From: Peptococcaceae bacterium UBA3937
Lineage (GTDB): Bacteria; Bacillota; Peptococcia; DRI-13; DTU073
Direction: 5' to 3'
Assembly: GCA_002385735.1 (NCBI GenBank)
Contig: DGEB01000058.1
Span: 7,839 to 23,427, forward strand
Length of the DNA stretch: 15,589 nucleotides
The position numbers were made by a program, and so were the translations under genes. The notes under the pieces were generated by a model, which was not told the DNA's origin, did not search any database, and saw only the letters and a program-made list of their open reading frames with translations. Shown here piece after piece: positions 1 to 6,551 of the stretch; the first letter of the stretch is position 1; the number at the start of each line of letters is the position of its first letter.

Positions 1-1096
1 CCAGAAAAAAAGCCGGGTCTTCGGCATAACTTCTTCCCATCGAAGCAAGCGGCAAAGTCAACTCTTGCGCCAGGCGAATCCCTGCCTGCCCCTGCCCCCA
101 AACCAACCGGTATTTCGCGGGATTAAGCTTTTGCAGTTGCTTTTGGAAATATGCTTTTGTCGGTCCGTCTAAGGTGGGCAGCACCAGCCGGGTCACCGCC
201 AGGGATACCTCGTTCAGCGCGGTAATGGTATGGTGACTTATGCCGTGATGCCGCTTTCGCCCGTCCGCCAAGCTTAAGCGGGGAATGGTATAGGGTATTC
301 CGCCTAAGGCGTGCACCGCATTAATAATCTGCCCCAGCTCCAGGGCCGTGGTTCCCCATTTTGTATTGGTCCCTACCACCCCAGGCCCCATCAGGACCAC
401 AACCACATCGGCCTGTAATACTACCTGCGCGGCCAAAAGCCCGCTGTATAAATTTACAGCCTCCAGGTCGCCGCCATAGGCGTGTCCCACTGTTATTGTA
501 CCACAAAGCAGGCCCATTTGACGGAGACTTCGTACCGCTTCACTCATAGCAAGCGGCAATGCCCCTCCGTCGGTCATTACATAGGCTACCCTTAATTCCT
601 CGCGGACCGCTTTGATCCCGCAAACACAGGGAACAAGCATACTGTGCAAAGAACCGGCAATCACCGGCAGCCCTTGTAAACGGTCGGCCTTTTTTAACTG
701 CTGATGAGCTGGGCTGTCCTCTTCCTCCACCGCACAAACCTTTAGCTGGTATGGAGTATAGCGCAATTTCATAATATGGCCCGGAGCAGCCTTTTTCTGC
801 TCCTTAACAATATCTCCTGCAACATTAATCCCCGCAGCACAATGTTCCGCTGTGCTTTGCGCTGGGGCAAGGGGACAGCTCCCAATGACAAAGTGGTAGC
901 CACCGCTGCCCAAACCCAAATCAACGGCGGTCGTATTCAGAAGAACCCAATCCCCTACCTGCAGGGGACCGCATTCTTTGGGAAAAGCATAGGCTTTTTG
1001 CGGCTCCGGTTCTCCCTCGATGGTAACCAACAGCTTAAGCAGATCCGGATAGGCAACCAGAATTGCCACGACTTGTCCCAGGGTCCGGTTAATCAT
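1..1096 (-). CDS. DUF3866 family protein, 3' end cut by the window edge
   Basis: This open frame runs off the left edge: 365 codons are visible and no stop is reached. It is recognised as a DUF3866 protein mainly from the segment GHIMKLRYTPYQ at about residues 106-117. Other conserved stretches are a Gly-rich region (VDLGLGSGGYHFV, about 58-70) and MTDGGALPLA further on. The family has no established function; members occur in actinobacteria and Firmicutes. No signal peptide or membrane segment is visible, so it is probably cytoplasmic. The ATG at 1096 overlaps the end of the upstream phosphotransferase gene by 8 bases, which suggests translational coupling. An in-frame ATG at 1102, just after AAAGGG, is an alternative start. 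As the last visible gene of the steA-like cluster, it may share that cluster's role (inference). The product name is fairly sure; the function is unknown. Confidence 0.85.
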   Translation of the reverse strand, partial: MINRTLGQVVAILVAYPDLLKLLVTIEGEPEPQKAYAFPKECGPLQVGDWVLLNTTAVDLGLGSGGYHFVIGSCPLAPAQSTAEHCAAGINVAGDIVKEQKKAAPGHIMKLRYTPYQLKVCAVEEEDSPAHQQLKKADRLQGLPVIAGSLHSMLVPCVCGIKAVREELRVAYVMTDGGALPLAMSEAVRSLRQMGLLCGTITVGHAYGGDLEAVNLYSGLLAAQVVLQADVVVVLMGPGVVGTNTKWGTTALELGQIINAVHALGGIPYTIPRLSLADGRKRHHGISHHTITALNEVSLAVTRLVLPTLDGPTKAYFQKQLQKLNPAKYRLVWGQGQAGIRLAQELTLPLASMGRSYAEDPAFFL

Positions 1097-2018
1097 CCTC
1101 ATCGAGCCCTTTCGTCACCAACTCCCGTCCCCTTCCCCAGTGGTCGATTTTCCGTAAGGCCGGTGTTTGGTCGATCCAAACCGACAAAGAGCTCCTTTCC
1201 GCCACCACATGAATAAACAGAAAGAAAACGAGAAAAACCATCCTGCTCCAGAAAGGAGTGCCCAACAACAATAACCCGGCAATCATTCCAAGCACATTGG
1301 ACCCGGTATCGCCCAACATGACTTTTCCAGGGAGGTCATAAGGGGCATAGGCTAACATAATGCCCAAAGTAGAAGCCAACAGCCCTTGCCCGGGCGCTTG
1401 CATAAGAGCCGGCCAAAGCAAGAGAAAAGCCGTCCCTTTGAGAGCTCTGCCCGGCCTCAAATCCAACAAGTTCACGAAATTAACCGTTAAAACAAGCAGG
1501 AGCCAATTTAAAAACAGTTCCCCAAGGAACAAGGGCGAGCTTTCCCCAAATTGCCGGGGACTTAAGTCGAAAAGCGTCACCACCCACAGGGCAAGCAGGC
1601 TAACGACAATTGCTTTGACCAGCCCGGTACTGAGCTTTTTTTCGAATAAAAAGTAACGGAGATGTTGGCTTAAACCCCGGGGCGTGTTTTTCCCCAGCAC
1701 ATCATCCAGCAAACCGACCACGGCCGCCCCTTGAATAGCCAGCACAAATACTAATACGCCGCCTTTTTCCCTGGTCCAAAGATAAGGAAGCATCGTAAAA
1801 CTCAAAACCAGCGGAAAAACGATGCCGCTGATCGCCGGAATCACCCTTCCCTGCCAGTTCACTTTCAGCATGCCCCCGCGGGCAATCATGGAGATGAGGT
1901 AGGGCAAGGCCAACGAAGCAAGCAAATATGAAACTAGCAATACGCTTAAATGAACGAAGACATCCCCCAACGGCGCTTCCCACCTTTCTCGCTTTTGCAT
2001 CCGCCTTTCTTCTTTCAA
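1089..2018 (-). CDS. MraY/WecA-like polyprenyl-phosphate sugar-phosphotransferase family membrane protein
   Basis: This is a polytopic membrane protein of the polyprenyl-phosphate N-acetylhexosamine-1-phosphate transferase superfamily. Such enzymes move a sugar phosphate from a nucleotide sugar to undecaprenyl phosphate on the inner face of the membrane. About nine hydrophobic segments lie between residues 20 and 274. Visible motifs are the Asp pair in GLLDDVLG (105-106), NFVNLLDLRPGRALK (180-194) and MLGDTGSN (234-241). The second motif differs from the DGLDGL type of MraY and WecA, and the His-rich motif of MraY is replaced by HVVAERSSLS (270-279), so the substrate cannot be named. The TTG at 2018 has no good ribosome binding site. 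The in-frame ATG at 2000, behind AAGAAAGG, is an equally likely start. The gene follows a glycosyltransferase gene and overlaps the DUF3866 gene, so the three probably form an operon. Confidence 0.85.
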   Translation of the reverse strand: MKEERRMQKRERWEAPLGDVFVHLSVLLVSYLLASLALPYLISMIARGGMLKVNWQGRVIPAISGIVFPLVLSFTMLPYLWTREKGGVLVFVLAIQGAAVVGLLDDVLGKNTPRGLSQHLRYFLFEKKLSTGLVKAIVVSLLALWVVTLFDLSPRQFGESSPLFLGELFLNWLLLVLTVNFVNLLDLRPGRALKGTAFLLLWPALMQAPGQGLLASTLGIMLAYAPYDLPGKVMLGDTGSNVLGMIAGLLLLGTPFWSRMVFLVFFLFIHVVAERSSLSVWIDQTPALRKIDHWGRGRELVTKGLDEDD

Positions 2019-2025
2019 GAGCCAT

Positions 2026-2067
2026 CTAGCCTATTGGCATTAACTTGCCGCAACCAGAATAGGGCAT
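2026..2067 (-). CDS. Possible 13-codon mini-ORF between the glycosyltransferase and phosphotransferase genes
   Basis: A 13-codon frame (MPYSGCGKLMPIG) starts at ATG 2067. It is preceded by AAGGAGGG at 2078-2085, the best ribosome binding site in this gap. It stops at TAG 2026, just before the phosphotransferase start (TTG 2018 or ATG 2000), which itself has a poor binding site. It may therefore carry ribosomes to the next gene by termination-reinitiation. The peptide resembles nothing I know, and the frame could be accidental. Confidence 0.25.
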   Translation of the reverse strand: MPYSGCGKLMPIG

Positions 2068-2090
2068 AGCTTGGTTACCCTCCTTGGGGG

Positions 2091-2807
2091 TTACTTTCCT
2101 TCCTCCTGGGGCGTAAACCGTGTTTTGGACTGCAGCAGGCGGGTGCTTAAGGCAAGGCAAATCTGACTGAACTGCTTTCCCCGGTGTAAAAACCCGGCCC
2201 AATCTCTTCCCGGAGGACAATGACTAACCAGCAGCGGGATTTCCATAATCCGATAGCCTTTTCTTAAGGCATCGATATACATGCCAACCTCGATCCCAAA
2301 GCCTCCGGAAAAAGGAAGCAGATTCTGGAATACCTCTTTTTTGGCCGCCCGTTGTCCGGAAAGCGGGGCATGGACCACCGTCCCCGTCAGGTATTTTATC
2401 CCTAACTGGGCGGTTTTACGCGCCAGACCAAAGCCTTTTCCTGCTTCCTGACGAGGAAAGACGGCAATCGCTAAATCGGCCTCCCCCTGCCTGATTGGTT
2501 CCAACAGTCGAATGGTCTGAGCCGCGCTTTCCTGCAAATCCGCATCCACCAATAACACGCTTTCCCCGCGGGTGAAAGCTAAACCAACCGAGAGAGCCCT
2601 CCCCTTCCCTTGATTATGCTCGAAGCGGATTACCTTGGCGCCCCAAGCTTCAGCAATTACGCCGGTTTGGTCTTGCGAACCGTCATCGACTACGATGATT
2701 TCGTCAACCTTTCCGGTGGACCACAAAGCTTGCAGCGTGGACGGCAGCCGCGCCCTTTCGTTGTAGGCGGGAATCAGCACGCTGACAAGATGATGGTGTT
2801 TTACCAA
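2091..2807 (-). CDS. Family 2 glycosyltransferase
   Basis: This 238-residue GT-A fold glycosyltransferase transfers a sugar from an activated donor, probably at the cytoplasmic face. The N-terminal nucleotide-binding half shows VSVLIPAYNERARLPSTL (9-26), EIIVVDDGS (about 36-44), NQGKGRAL and the metal-binding DxD-type motif LLVDADLQES. An acceptor-side segment with LSGQRAAKKEVF follows. There is no C-terminal membrane pair as in many dolichyl-phosphate-mannose synthase relatives. The start is TTG at 2807, chosen because an AGGAGGGAGG site ends 7 bases upstream and no ATG fits. The gene lies directly after the SteB-like gene and before the phosphotransferase gene. This order suggests that the two enzymes act on the same lipid-linked glycan (inference). 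Donor and acceptor cannot be told from the sequence. Confidence 0.88.
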   Translation of the reverse strand: MVKHHHLVSVLIPAYNERARLPSTLQALWSTGKVDEIIVVDDGSQDQTGVIAEAWGAKVIRFEHNQGKGRALSVGLAFTRGESVLLVDADLQESAAQTIRLLEPIRQGEADLAIAVFPRQEAGKGFGLARKTAQLGIKYLTGTVVHAPLSGQRAAKKEVFQNLLPFSGGFGIEVGMYIDALRKGYRIMEIPLLVSHCPPGRDWAGFLHRGKQFSQICLALSTRLLQSKTRFTPQEEGK

Positions 2808-2855
2808 GCTCCAACCTCCCTCCTCGTTCTTTCGGGGCGTTTCACAAGCTCACGA

Positions 2856-3527
2856 TCAAAGACCGGTCCTGGCTCCTTCCTGCGCCATCTGAAATACAAG
2901 CTCTACTAAGGCCGAGATTCTTGCGCAGGCATCGTCCTTGTTTTTATCCGGTTCGGCCTGATAGGTATAAACCGGGATACGGCATTCCTTAATTTTCGTA
3001 AGGAATTCTTCATCCTCTTTCCCCTGACCACACAAAACAATCGTTTCTAATTCAGCAACGCTATAAGCATCATCAAGGCTATAAGCACTACTCGTGTTGA
3101 GCTCCTTTGCTTCGAGCCCTGCGCACACTTCGGCGAGACTCAAATCAAGGATCAAATTAGCCCCGGCCAGTTCCAGCCCATTACGAAGTAACTCGGCGCC
3201 GGACTTCTCCGCAAAGGGATGGACGACAAAAGCAATTTTTTTCCCTTTCAGCCGGTTTTTTACTAAATGGGGCAACGTTTTTTCCGCATAGCGCCGATAA
3301 TCTTCAATCACCTTTTGATGCTTTTTCAACTCCTGCCGCGATGCGTTCAACTCCGCCTTTAAGCCTGCATAATCCTCCTCCAAACGGCTGACCAGCAGTT
3401 CCTGCTCCGCGACAATATTGCGGACCAAACTTTCGCCCAAAACGGTACTGCCCATAATGATCCCTACCCCCAGGGCCATAAAAACAGCCACTAAGGAGGC
3501 AATATGGTATTTAAAATCAACGATCAT
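2856..3527 (-). CDS. SteB/MctB-like membrane protein (often named copper transporter)
   Basis: This 223-residue protein has a short N-terminus, one membrane segment at about residues 8-27 (beginning MIVDFKYHIASLVAVFMALG), a coiled-coil region at about 35-75 and a mixed soluble domain outside the membrane. The MI-DF-YH-SLVAVF-ALG opening is the hallmark of the MctB family. Mycobacterial MctB was linked to copper tolerance, while the corynebacterial homologue, SteB, works with SteA at the division site. The pairing with a SteA-like gene 78 bases upstream favours the second role here. I use ATG 3527 rather than the longer frame from 3578 because AGGAGGAGGG sits 3 bases before it and because the family begins at this point. 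A single transmembrane helix makes a transporter role unlikely by itself. The family call is firm; the role is inferred. Confidence 0.85.
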   Translation of the reverse strand: MIVDFKYHIASLVAVFMALGVGIIMGSTVLGESLVRNIVAEQELLVSRLEEDYAGLKAELNASRQELKKHQKVIEDYRRYAEKTLPHLVKNRLKGKKIAFVVHPFAEKSGAELLRNGLELAGANLILDLSLAEVCAGLEAKELNTSSAYSLDDAYSVAELETIVLCGQGKEDEEFLTKIKECRIPVYTYQAEPDKNKDDACARISALVELVFQMAQEGARTGL

Positions 3528-3605
3528 TTTCCCTCCTCCTCGTCTTACAAGCGGGAGTATTCCAATCAGAGCTTTCAACCCTTAAAGCATAAAAAGAGAA
3601 AAAGC

Positions 3606-4724
3606 TTAAAAGCTGAACAGCAATTTCACCTTGAGCCACAGTAAACGGGTGAAATGGGAAAGCAAAGATGATGTCGAAGCAATAATAATCAAGGGCAGGC
3701 AGGCCGCCAGGATAACCTTCAGGACCGCTTTTAAGTCCGGTTTTCCCGGATACAGTTTGCTGACCCCCTTGGCATCAACCAGGATGGCGCCCACTTTAAT
3801 CCTCGTCAAAACGGTACTGGCCATCCCCGGACGACCCTTTTCCAAAAAATCAATCATGCTGGTATGGGTCCCGACCGCCACCAGTAAAGCTGCTCCCGCC
3901 TGATGGGCCAAAAGCATCGCCGCATCCTCACTGGTTCCCGGGGCGGCAAAGATTTTGGCCTCCAGCCCTAATTTTTTGATGCGGTCAAGCCCGGGGGCAT
4001 GGCCGTTCGCATAAGCATGCACGACCAGTTCGGAACCGCCTAAAAGTGCCTCATCACTGACACTGTCCATATCGCCCATAATCAGGTGCGGGAAATAGCC
4101 CAATTCCCTTAAAGCGTCGGCCCCCCCATCCACGCCGATTAAAACCGGCTTTAAATCATTGATGTATGATTTGATCGCGGCCAGGTCCTCAAGATAACCC
4201 TGTCCTCTCACCACAATCAAAACATGACGGTCTTTCATCTGGGTAGTTAAGGGCGGCAAGGACAGATTTTCGATGATCAGGCTTCGTTCTAAGTCCGCAT
4301 TCAAAATGGTATTTTCGATAAAGCGGTTTAAACTCCGGGCCAGGTTCCTTTTACTTTTTTCCAGGGCCGCTTTGATTTTCTCTTTGGTTTGTCGTTCGCC
4401 ACCGGCGATTTTTTGCTTGTCAATATAAATCTCGTTATGTTTGATTTCTAAATACTGATGGTCTTTTAGATTCATCACGGCCGGGCCGACATTGTCCAGC
4501 AAAGGGATACCGTGATTCAACAAGGTTAACGGCCCCGTATTCGGGTAATTCCCGGTCATGGAAGGGCTGGCATTCACCACGGCCTTCACTTTCGCTTTCA
4601 CCAAAGACAGTGCCGACAGTTCATCGAGGTCGGCGTGGTCAATGACGGCAATTTCCTGTGGCTTAATGCGTTTAACCAGATTTTTTGTTCTTTTGTCCAC
4701 GCGGATTTTCCCAGTAATTACCAT
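3606..4724 (-). CDS. steA: SteA-like cytokinetic ring protein with thiamine pyrophosphokinase-like domain
   Basis: The 372 residues fall into three parts. The N-terminal domain contains NASPSMTGNYPNTGPLTLL (51-69), typical of SteA proteins. The middle domain resembles thiamine pyrophosphokinase, with LIGVDGGADALRELG (195-209), LIMGDMDSVSDEAL (214-227) and GTSEDAAM (263-270). One membrane helix near the C-terminus (about 334-355) is followed by a short basic tail. In Corynebacterium, SteA sits at the division ring and, with SteB, affects cell-wall cleavage during daughter-cell separation. In this family the kinase-like domain is not thought to make thiamine diphosphate. ATG 4724 is preceded by GAGG at a spacing of 8. 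The SteB-like gene follows after 78 bases. Upstream, two short palindromes lie where a promoter or operator would be expected. Confidence 0.85.
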   Translation of the reverse strand: MVITGKIRVDKRTKNLVKRIKPQEIAVIDHADLDELSALSLVKAKVKAVVNASPSMTGNYPNTGPLTLLNHGIPLLDNVGPAVMNLKDHQYLEIKHNEIYIDKQKIAGGERQTKEKIKAALEKSKRNLARSLNRFIENTILNADLERSLIIENLSLPPLTTQMKDRHVLIVVRGQGYLEDLAAIKSYINDLKPVLIGVDGGADALRELGYFPHLIMGDMDSVSDEALLGGSELVVHAYANGHAPGLDRIKKLGLEAKIFAAPGTSEDAAMLLAHQAGAALLVAVGTHTSMIDFLEKGRPGMASTVLTRIKVGAILVDAKGVSKLYPGKPDLKAVLKVILAACLPLIIIASTSSLLSHFTRLLWLKVKLLFSF

Positions 4725-4750
4725 GATAAAACCTCAAATCGCTCTCTTTT

Positions 4751-4774
4751 ATACTTAGTATGTTCATCTTGAAC
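4751..4774. promoter_or_regulatory. Two adjacent palindromes in the steA upstream region
   Basis: ATACTTAGTAT (4751-4761) and GTTCATCTTGAAC (4762-4774) are perfect inverted repeats with 5-bp arms, and they touch each other. They lie 27-50 bases before the steA start, where RNA polymerase or a repressor would bind. On the minus strand the first overlaps a weak TATAAA-like -10. No regulator can be named. Confidence 0.35.
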
Positions 4775-4931
4775 GAAAAAACATCAACCGGCGGCTGGCA
4801 ACAAGAAAAAAGCCCTACCGGCACTGGAGCAAGAAATAAGGCACCAACCATTTTATGAATGATTGATGCCTGACGATACTCCTGTTACCAATATCAATTT
4901 AAACATGCCCCAAGATTGTAAGATGGGCGCC

Positions 4932-5882
4932 TTATCGCTTCACCCGGTGGAAACCGGAACAACTGATGATCTCCATCCCTTCCTTTTCCAATTCATCCAG
5001 CAGGAGATTAAGGCCGAGGGAATCACTGGCCATATGCCCCCCGATCAGCACATTGATATGGTGCTTTTCGGCTTCCTTCCGGTGCTTTTCGCCCATATGC
5101 ATGCCTACGATGGTCCCTACGCCGGCAATGGCCAGCTTGGCAAAAGCGTCTTCCGAGCCGCTGGTGCCACCCGTCATGTCGACAAAGATTTTCCCGGCCC
5201 GGTTGGACTCCTTCCCGACAAAACACTTGGGACCGGCGTTGAGCGCTTTGGAGGCCTGGTATTCCGGAAGGGTCAACAAGACCTGCACTACGTCCCCCAC
5301 CGTTTCCGGCTGCTTTTCGTCAAACAGCTTCGTTAGGAAGGTATTCACCATATTATCAGCGGGGGTATGCACACACATAAAGGGAATGTTCAAAAGCCGC
5401 GCCGCATCCACCGCCCGGTTGTGATTGAGAGGCATCATGCCCCGCTCCACTTCGCTAATCCGGGAGCTCAAAATTCCTTCCGCCACATTAATCGGCACGC
5501 CCAACTGGGCCAGCACATCCTCCTGTAAGGCCATCACCTGATAAAGATTGGCCATGGCCTTTCCTTCCGGATGATGGGCCAGCACCAAATCGATGGATTC
5601 CCCTTTTTCCCGCAAACGGTCGGCCAGAAGAATTTCCGGCACTTCCATATCGATGCCGGCCAAAATCTTCTTTACTTCCGTATCCGGTTCTCCGTGGAGA
5701 ATCCGAGTATCACTATAGGGGTTGGTCAACCTTTCCTGATCAAAATAGCCCCTTTCTTCATCCTGCAGCTTTTCGTACTCTTTGGCCGCCCGCGCCAGGT
5801 ATTTTTCCACTTCTTCTTTCGGGCGGGGATCGTTTTCTTTGCCCAGGTTAATCAATCGTTGATAAATCTCAATCAGACGCAA
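4932..5882 (-). CDS. NIF3-like metal-binding protein (NGG1p-interacting factor 3 family)
   Basis: This 316-residue protein shows the dinuclear-metal ligand pattern of the NIF3 family. The HH pair is in LAHHPEGKA (His103-His104), HTPAD follows at 172-176 (His172, Asp176), and a late His lies in IGGHMASDSLG (His283). It also has a Gly-rich stretch, MTGGTSGSEDAFAKL. NIF3 proteins are widespread and their reaction is unsettled; GTP cyclohydrolase-like and nucleotide hydrolase activities have been proposed for some members. The N-terminal 60 residues are charged and helical. The start is TTG 5882, preceded by GGAGGAGGT at a spacing of 8. The protein is soluble, with no signal peptide. It lies between zapA and steA with gaps of over 200 bases on each side, so it may be its own transcription unit. 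The family is well supported; the substrate is unknown. Confidence 0.8.
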   Translation of the reverse strand: MRLIEIYQRLINLGKENDPRPKEEVEKYLARAAKEYEKLQDEERGYFDQERLTNPYSDTRILHGEPDTEVKKILAGIDMEVPEILLADRLREKGESIDLVLAHHPEGKAMANLYQVMALQEDVLAQLGVPINVAEGILSSRISEVERGMMPLNHNRAVDAARLLNIPFMCVHTPADNMVNTFLTKLFDEKQPETVGDVVQVLLTLPEYQASKALNAGPKCFVGKESNRAGKIFVDMTGGTSGSEDAFAKLAIAGVGTIVGMHMGEKHRKEAEKHHINVLIGGHMASDSLGLNLLLDELEKEGMEIISCSGFHRVKR

Positions 5883-6153
5883 TTACAAGGACCTCCTCCA
5901 ACTTTAATGGGAAGCAAAAGCCATTCTGCCCATAGCATCCCAAAACCCATCCGTATTTATTCCCTACCAGTGAAGACAACACCTTGTGATGGCACGCCGC
6001 ACACCGGTTAATGCCACGCTCGCCACAAGGCTTGTCGCTGCGGCCTCGCCTTGTCGCTGCTGCGCCGCCTTTTTGGCAACACCGGCTTAAAGCGACCCCT
6101 GATGAAACGCAGCGTCTTCCGGCCACTCATCATCATTTTGCCTTCCCTATCTA
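5883..6153. repeat. Unexplained 271-bp spacer with internal repeats, possible dispersed element
   Basis: No convincing gene is present between zapA and the NIF3-like gene. The GC-rich part (about 5990-6100) holds CTTGTCGCTGC twice, at 6031-6041 and 6050-6060. It also has a small palindrome, ACAAGGCTTGT (6026-6036), and ACACCGG at 6001 with a second copy near 6079. The base composition differs from the AT-rich gaps elsewhere in the window. A genome-wide intergenic repeat or the remains of one would fit, but only one copy is in the window. Confidence 0.35.
6008..6136 (-). CDS. Possible small, very basic protein (42 aa)
   Basis: A 42-codon frame begins with three Met codons (MMMSGRKTLRFIRGRF), 18 bases after the zapA stop, with a weak AAGG four bases before the ATG. 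About a third of its residues are Arg or Lys. It runs into the repeat-like GC-rich stretch. That makes accidental coding likely, because a GC-rich repeat read in this frame would give Arg codons. I recognise no family. Confidence 0.15.
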   Translation of the reverse strand: MMMSGRKTLRFIRGRFKPVLPKRRRSSDKARPQRQALWRAWH

Positions 6154-6429
6154 TCATTTATCCGCTTCGTCTAATAGTTTGATCAAATCATCATAGTTTG
6201 TCCTTAATACTAATAATTCATCGGTAACGTTGATGGCCGTTAACACGGCTAATTGTTTGGGGGAAAGACCAGGATTTTTCTGGGAAATTTGTTTCATCAT
6301 CCGATCGACATAAGTAGACACCTTTTCAATATGGGACCGATCGGCTTGCCCTTTCACCACATATTCTTCATTGAAGATGGTTACAGTGCACTTATTCATT
6401 TTTTCTCTTTCCCTATCTTTTTGCTTCAT
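6154..6429 (-). CDS. zapA: Cell division protein ZapA
   Basis: This 91-residue protein matches ZapA, the small cytoplasmic protein that binds FtsZ filaments and bundles them in the division ring. The N-terminal domain has KCTVTIFNEEYVVKGQADRS and the segment HIEKVSTYVDRMMKQI, both typical of the family. The C-terminal helix (about 56-91, KQLAVLTAINVTDELLVL) forms the dimer or tetramer coiled coil. ATG 6429 is chosen because AGGAGG sits 7 bases upstream. ATG 6399 (MNKCTVTIF) matches the usual length of the family better but has only a weak purine stretch before it. The gene follows pheT by 122 bases, an order common in Firmicutes, and has its own candidate promoter. Confidence 0.88.
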   Translation of the reverse strand: MKQKDREREKMNKCTVTIFNEEYVVKGQADRSHIEKVSTYVDRMMKQISQKNPGLSPKQLAVLTAINVTDELLVLRTNYDDLIKLLDEADK

Positions 6430-6470
6430 TGCAAAACCTCCTGAGAAAACTCCTATCTTTCCTTTCGTGA

Positions 6471-6476
6471 ATTATA
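6471..6476 (-). promoter_or_regulatory. Candidate -10 box for zapA
   Basis: A perfect TATAAT lies 42 bases upstream of the zapA ATG in an AT-rich gap. No good TTGACA-like -35 is found at 16-18 bases (CTGTGA is the best), so either the promoter is weak or the box is chance. Confidence 0.4.
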
Positions 6477-6551
6477 CAAAAAGTCCTGCTTTTTCACAGA
6501 AAATTTTTTTCTTCGCTGCTTTTTTACAGATCTCGAGCCTTATTCTGTCTT

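Noticed and set aside
776..1216. Open frame of 146 codons on the plus strand
   Set aside because: It lies opposite the DUF3866 and phosphotransferase genes, has no ribosome binding site or family resemblance, and its Pro/Ser/Arg-rich content is what the complement of the real genes gives.
3606..4724. Calling the gene thiamine pyrophosphokinase
   Set aside because: The kinase-like domain is only the middle part. The SteA N-terminal domain, the C-terminal membrane helix and the SteB-like neighbour point to SteA, and no thiamine genes are nearby.
4800..4931. Possible terminator or riboswitch between the NIF3-like gene and steA
   Set aside because: The short GCC/GGC pairing before a T-run has only 3 pairs, and I find no known riboswitch core.
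4863..5424. Two plus-strand frames of about 150 codons
   Set aside because: Both are antisense to the well-supported NIF3-like gene and look like shadows of its codon pattern.
5869..6126. Cys-containing 85-codon frame on the minus strand (with CAACHH)
   Set aside because: It starts at GTG without a binding site, spans the repeat-like spacer and overlaps the NIF3-like start. The Cys and Gly residues follow from GC-rich repeats.
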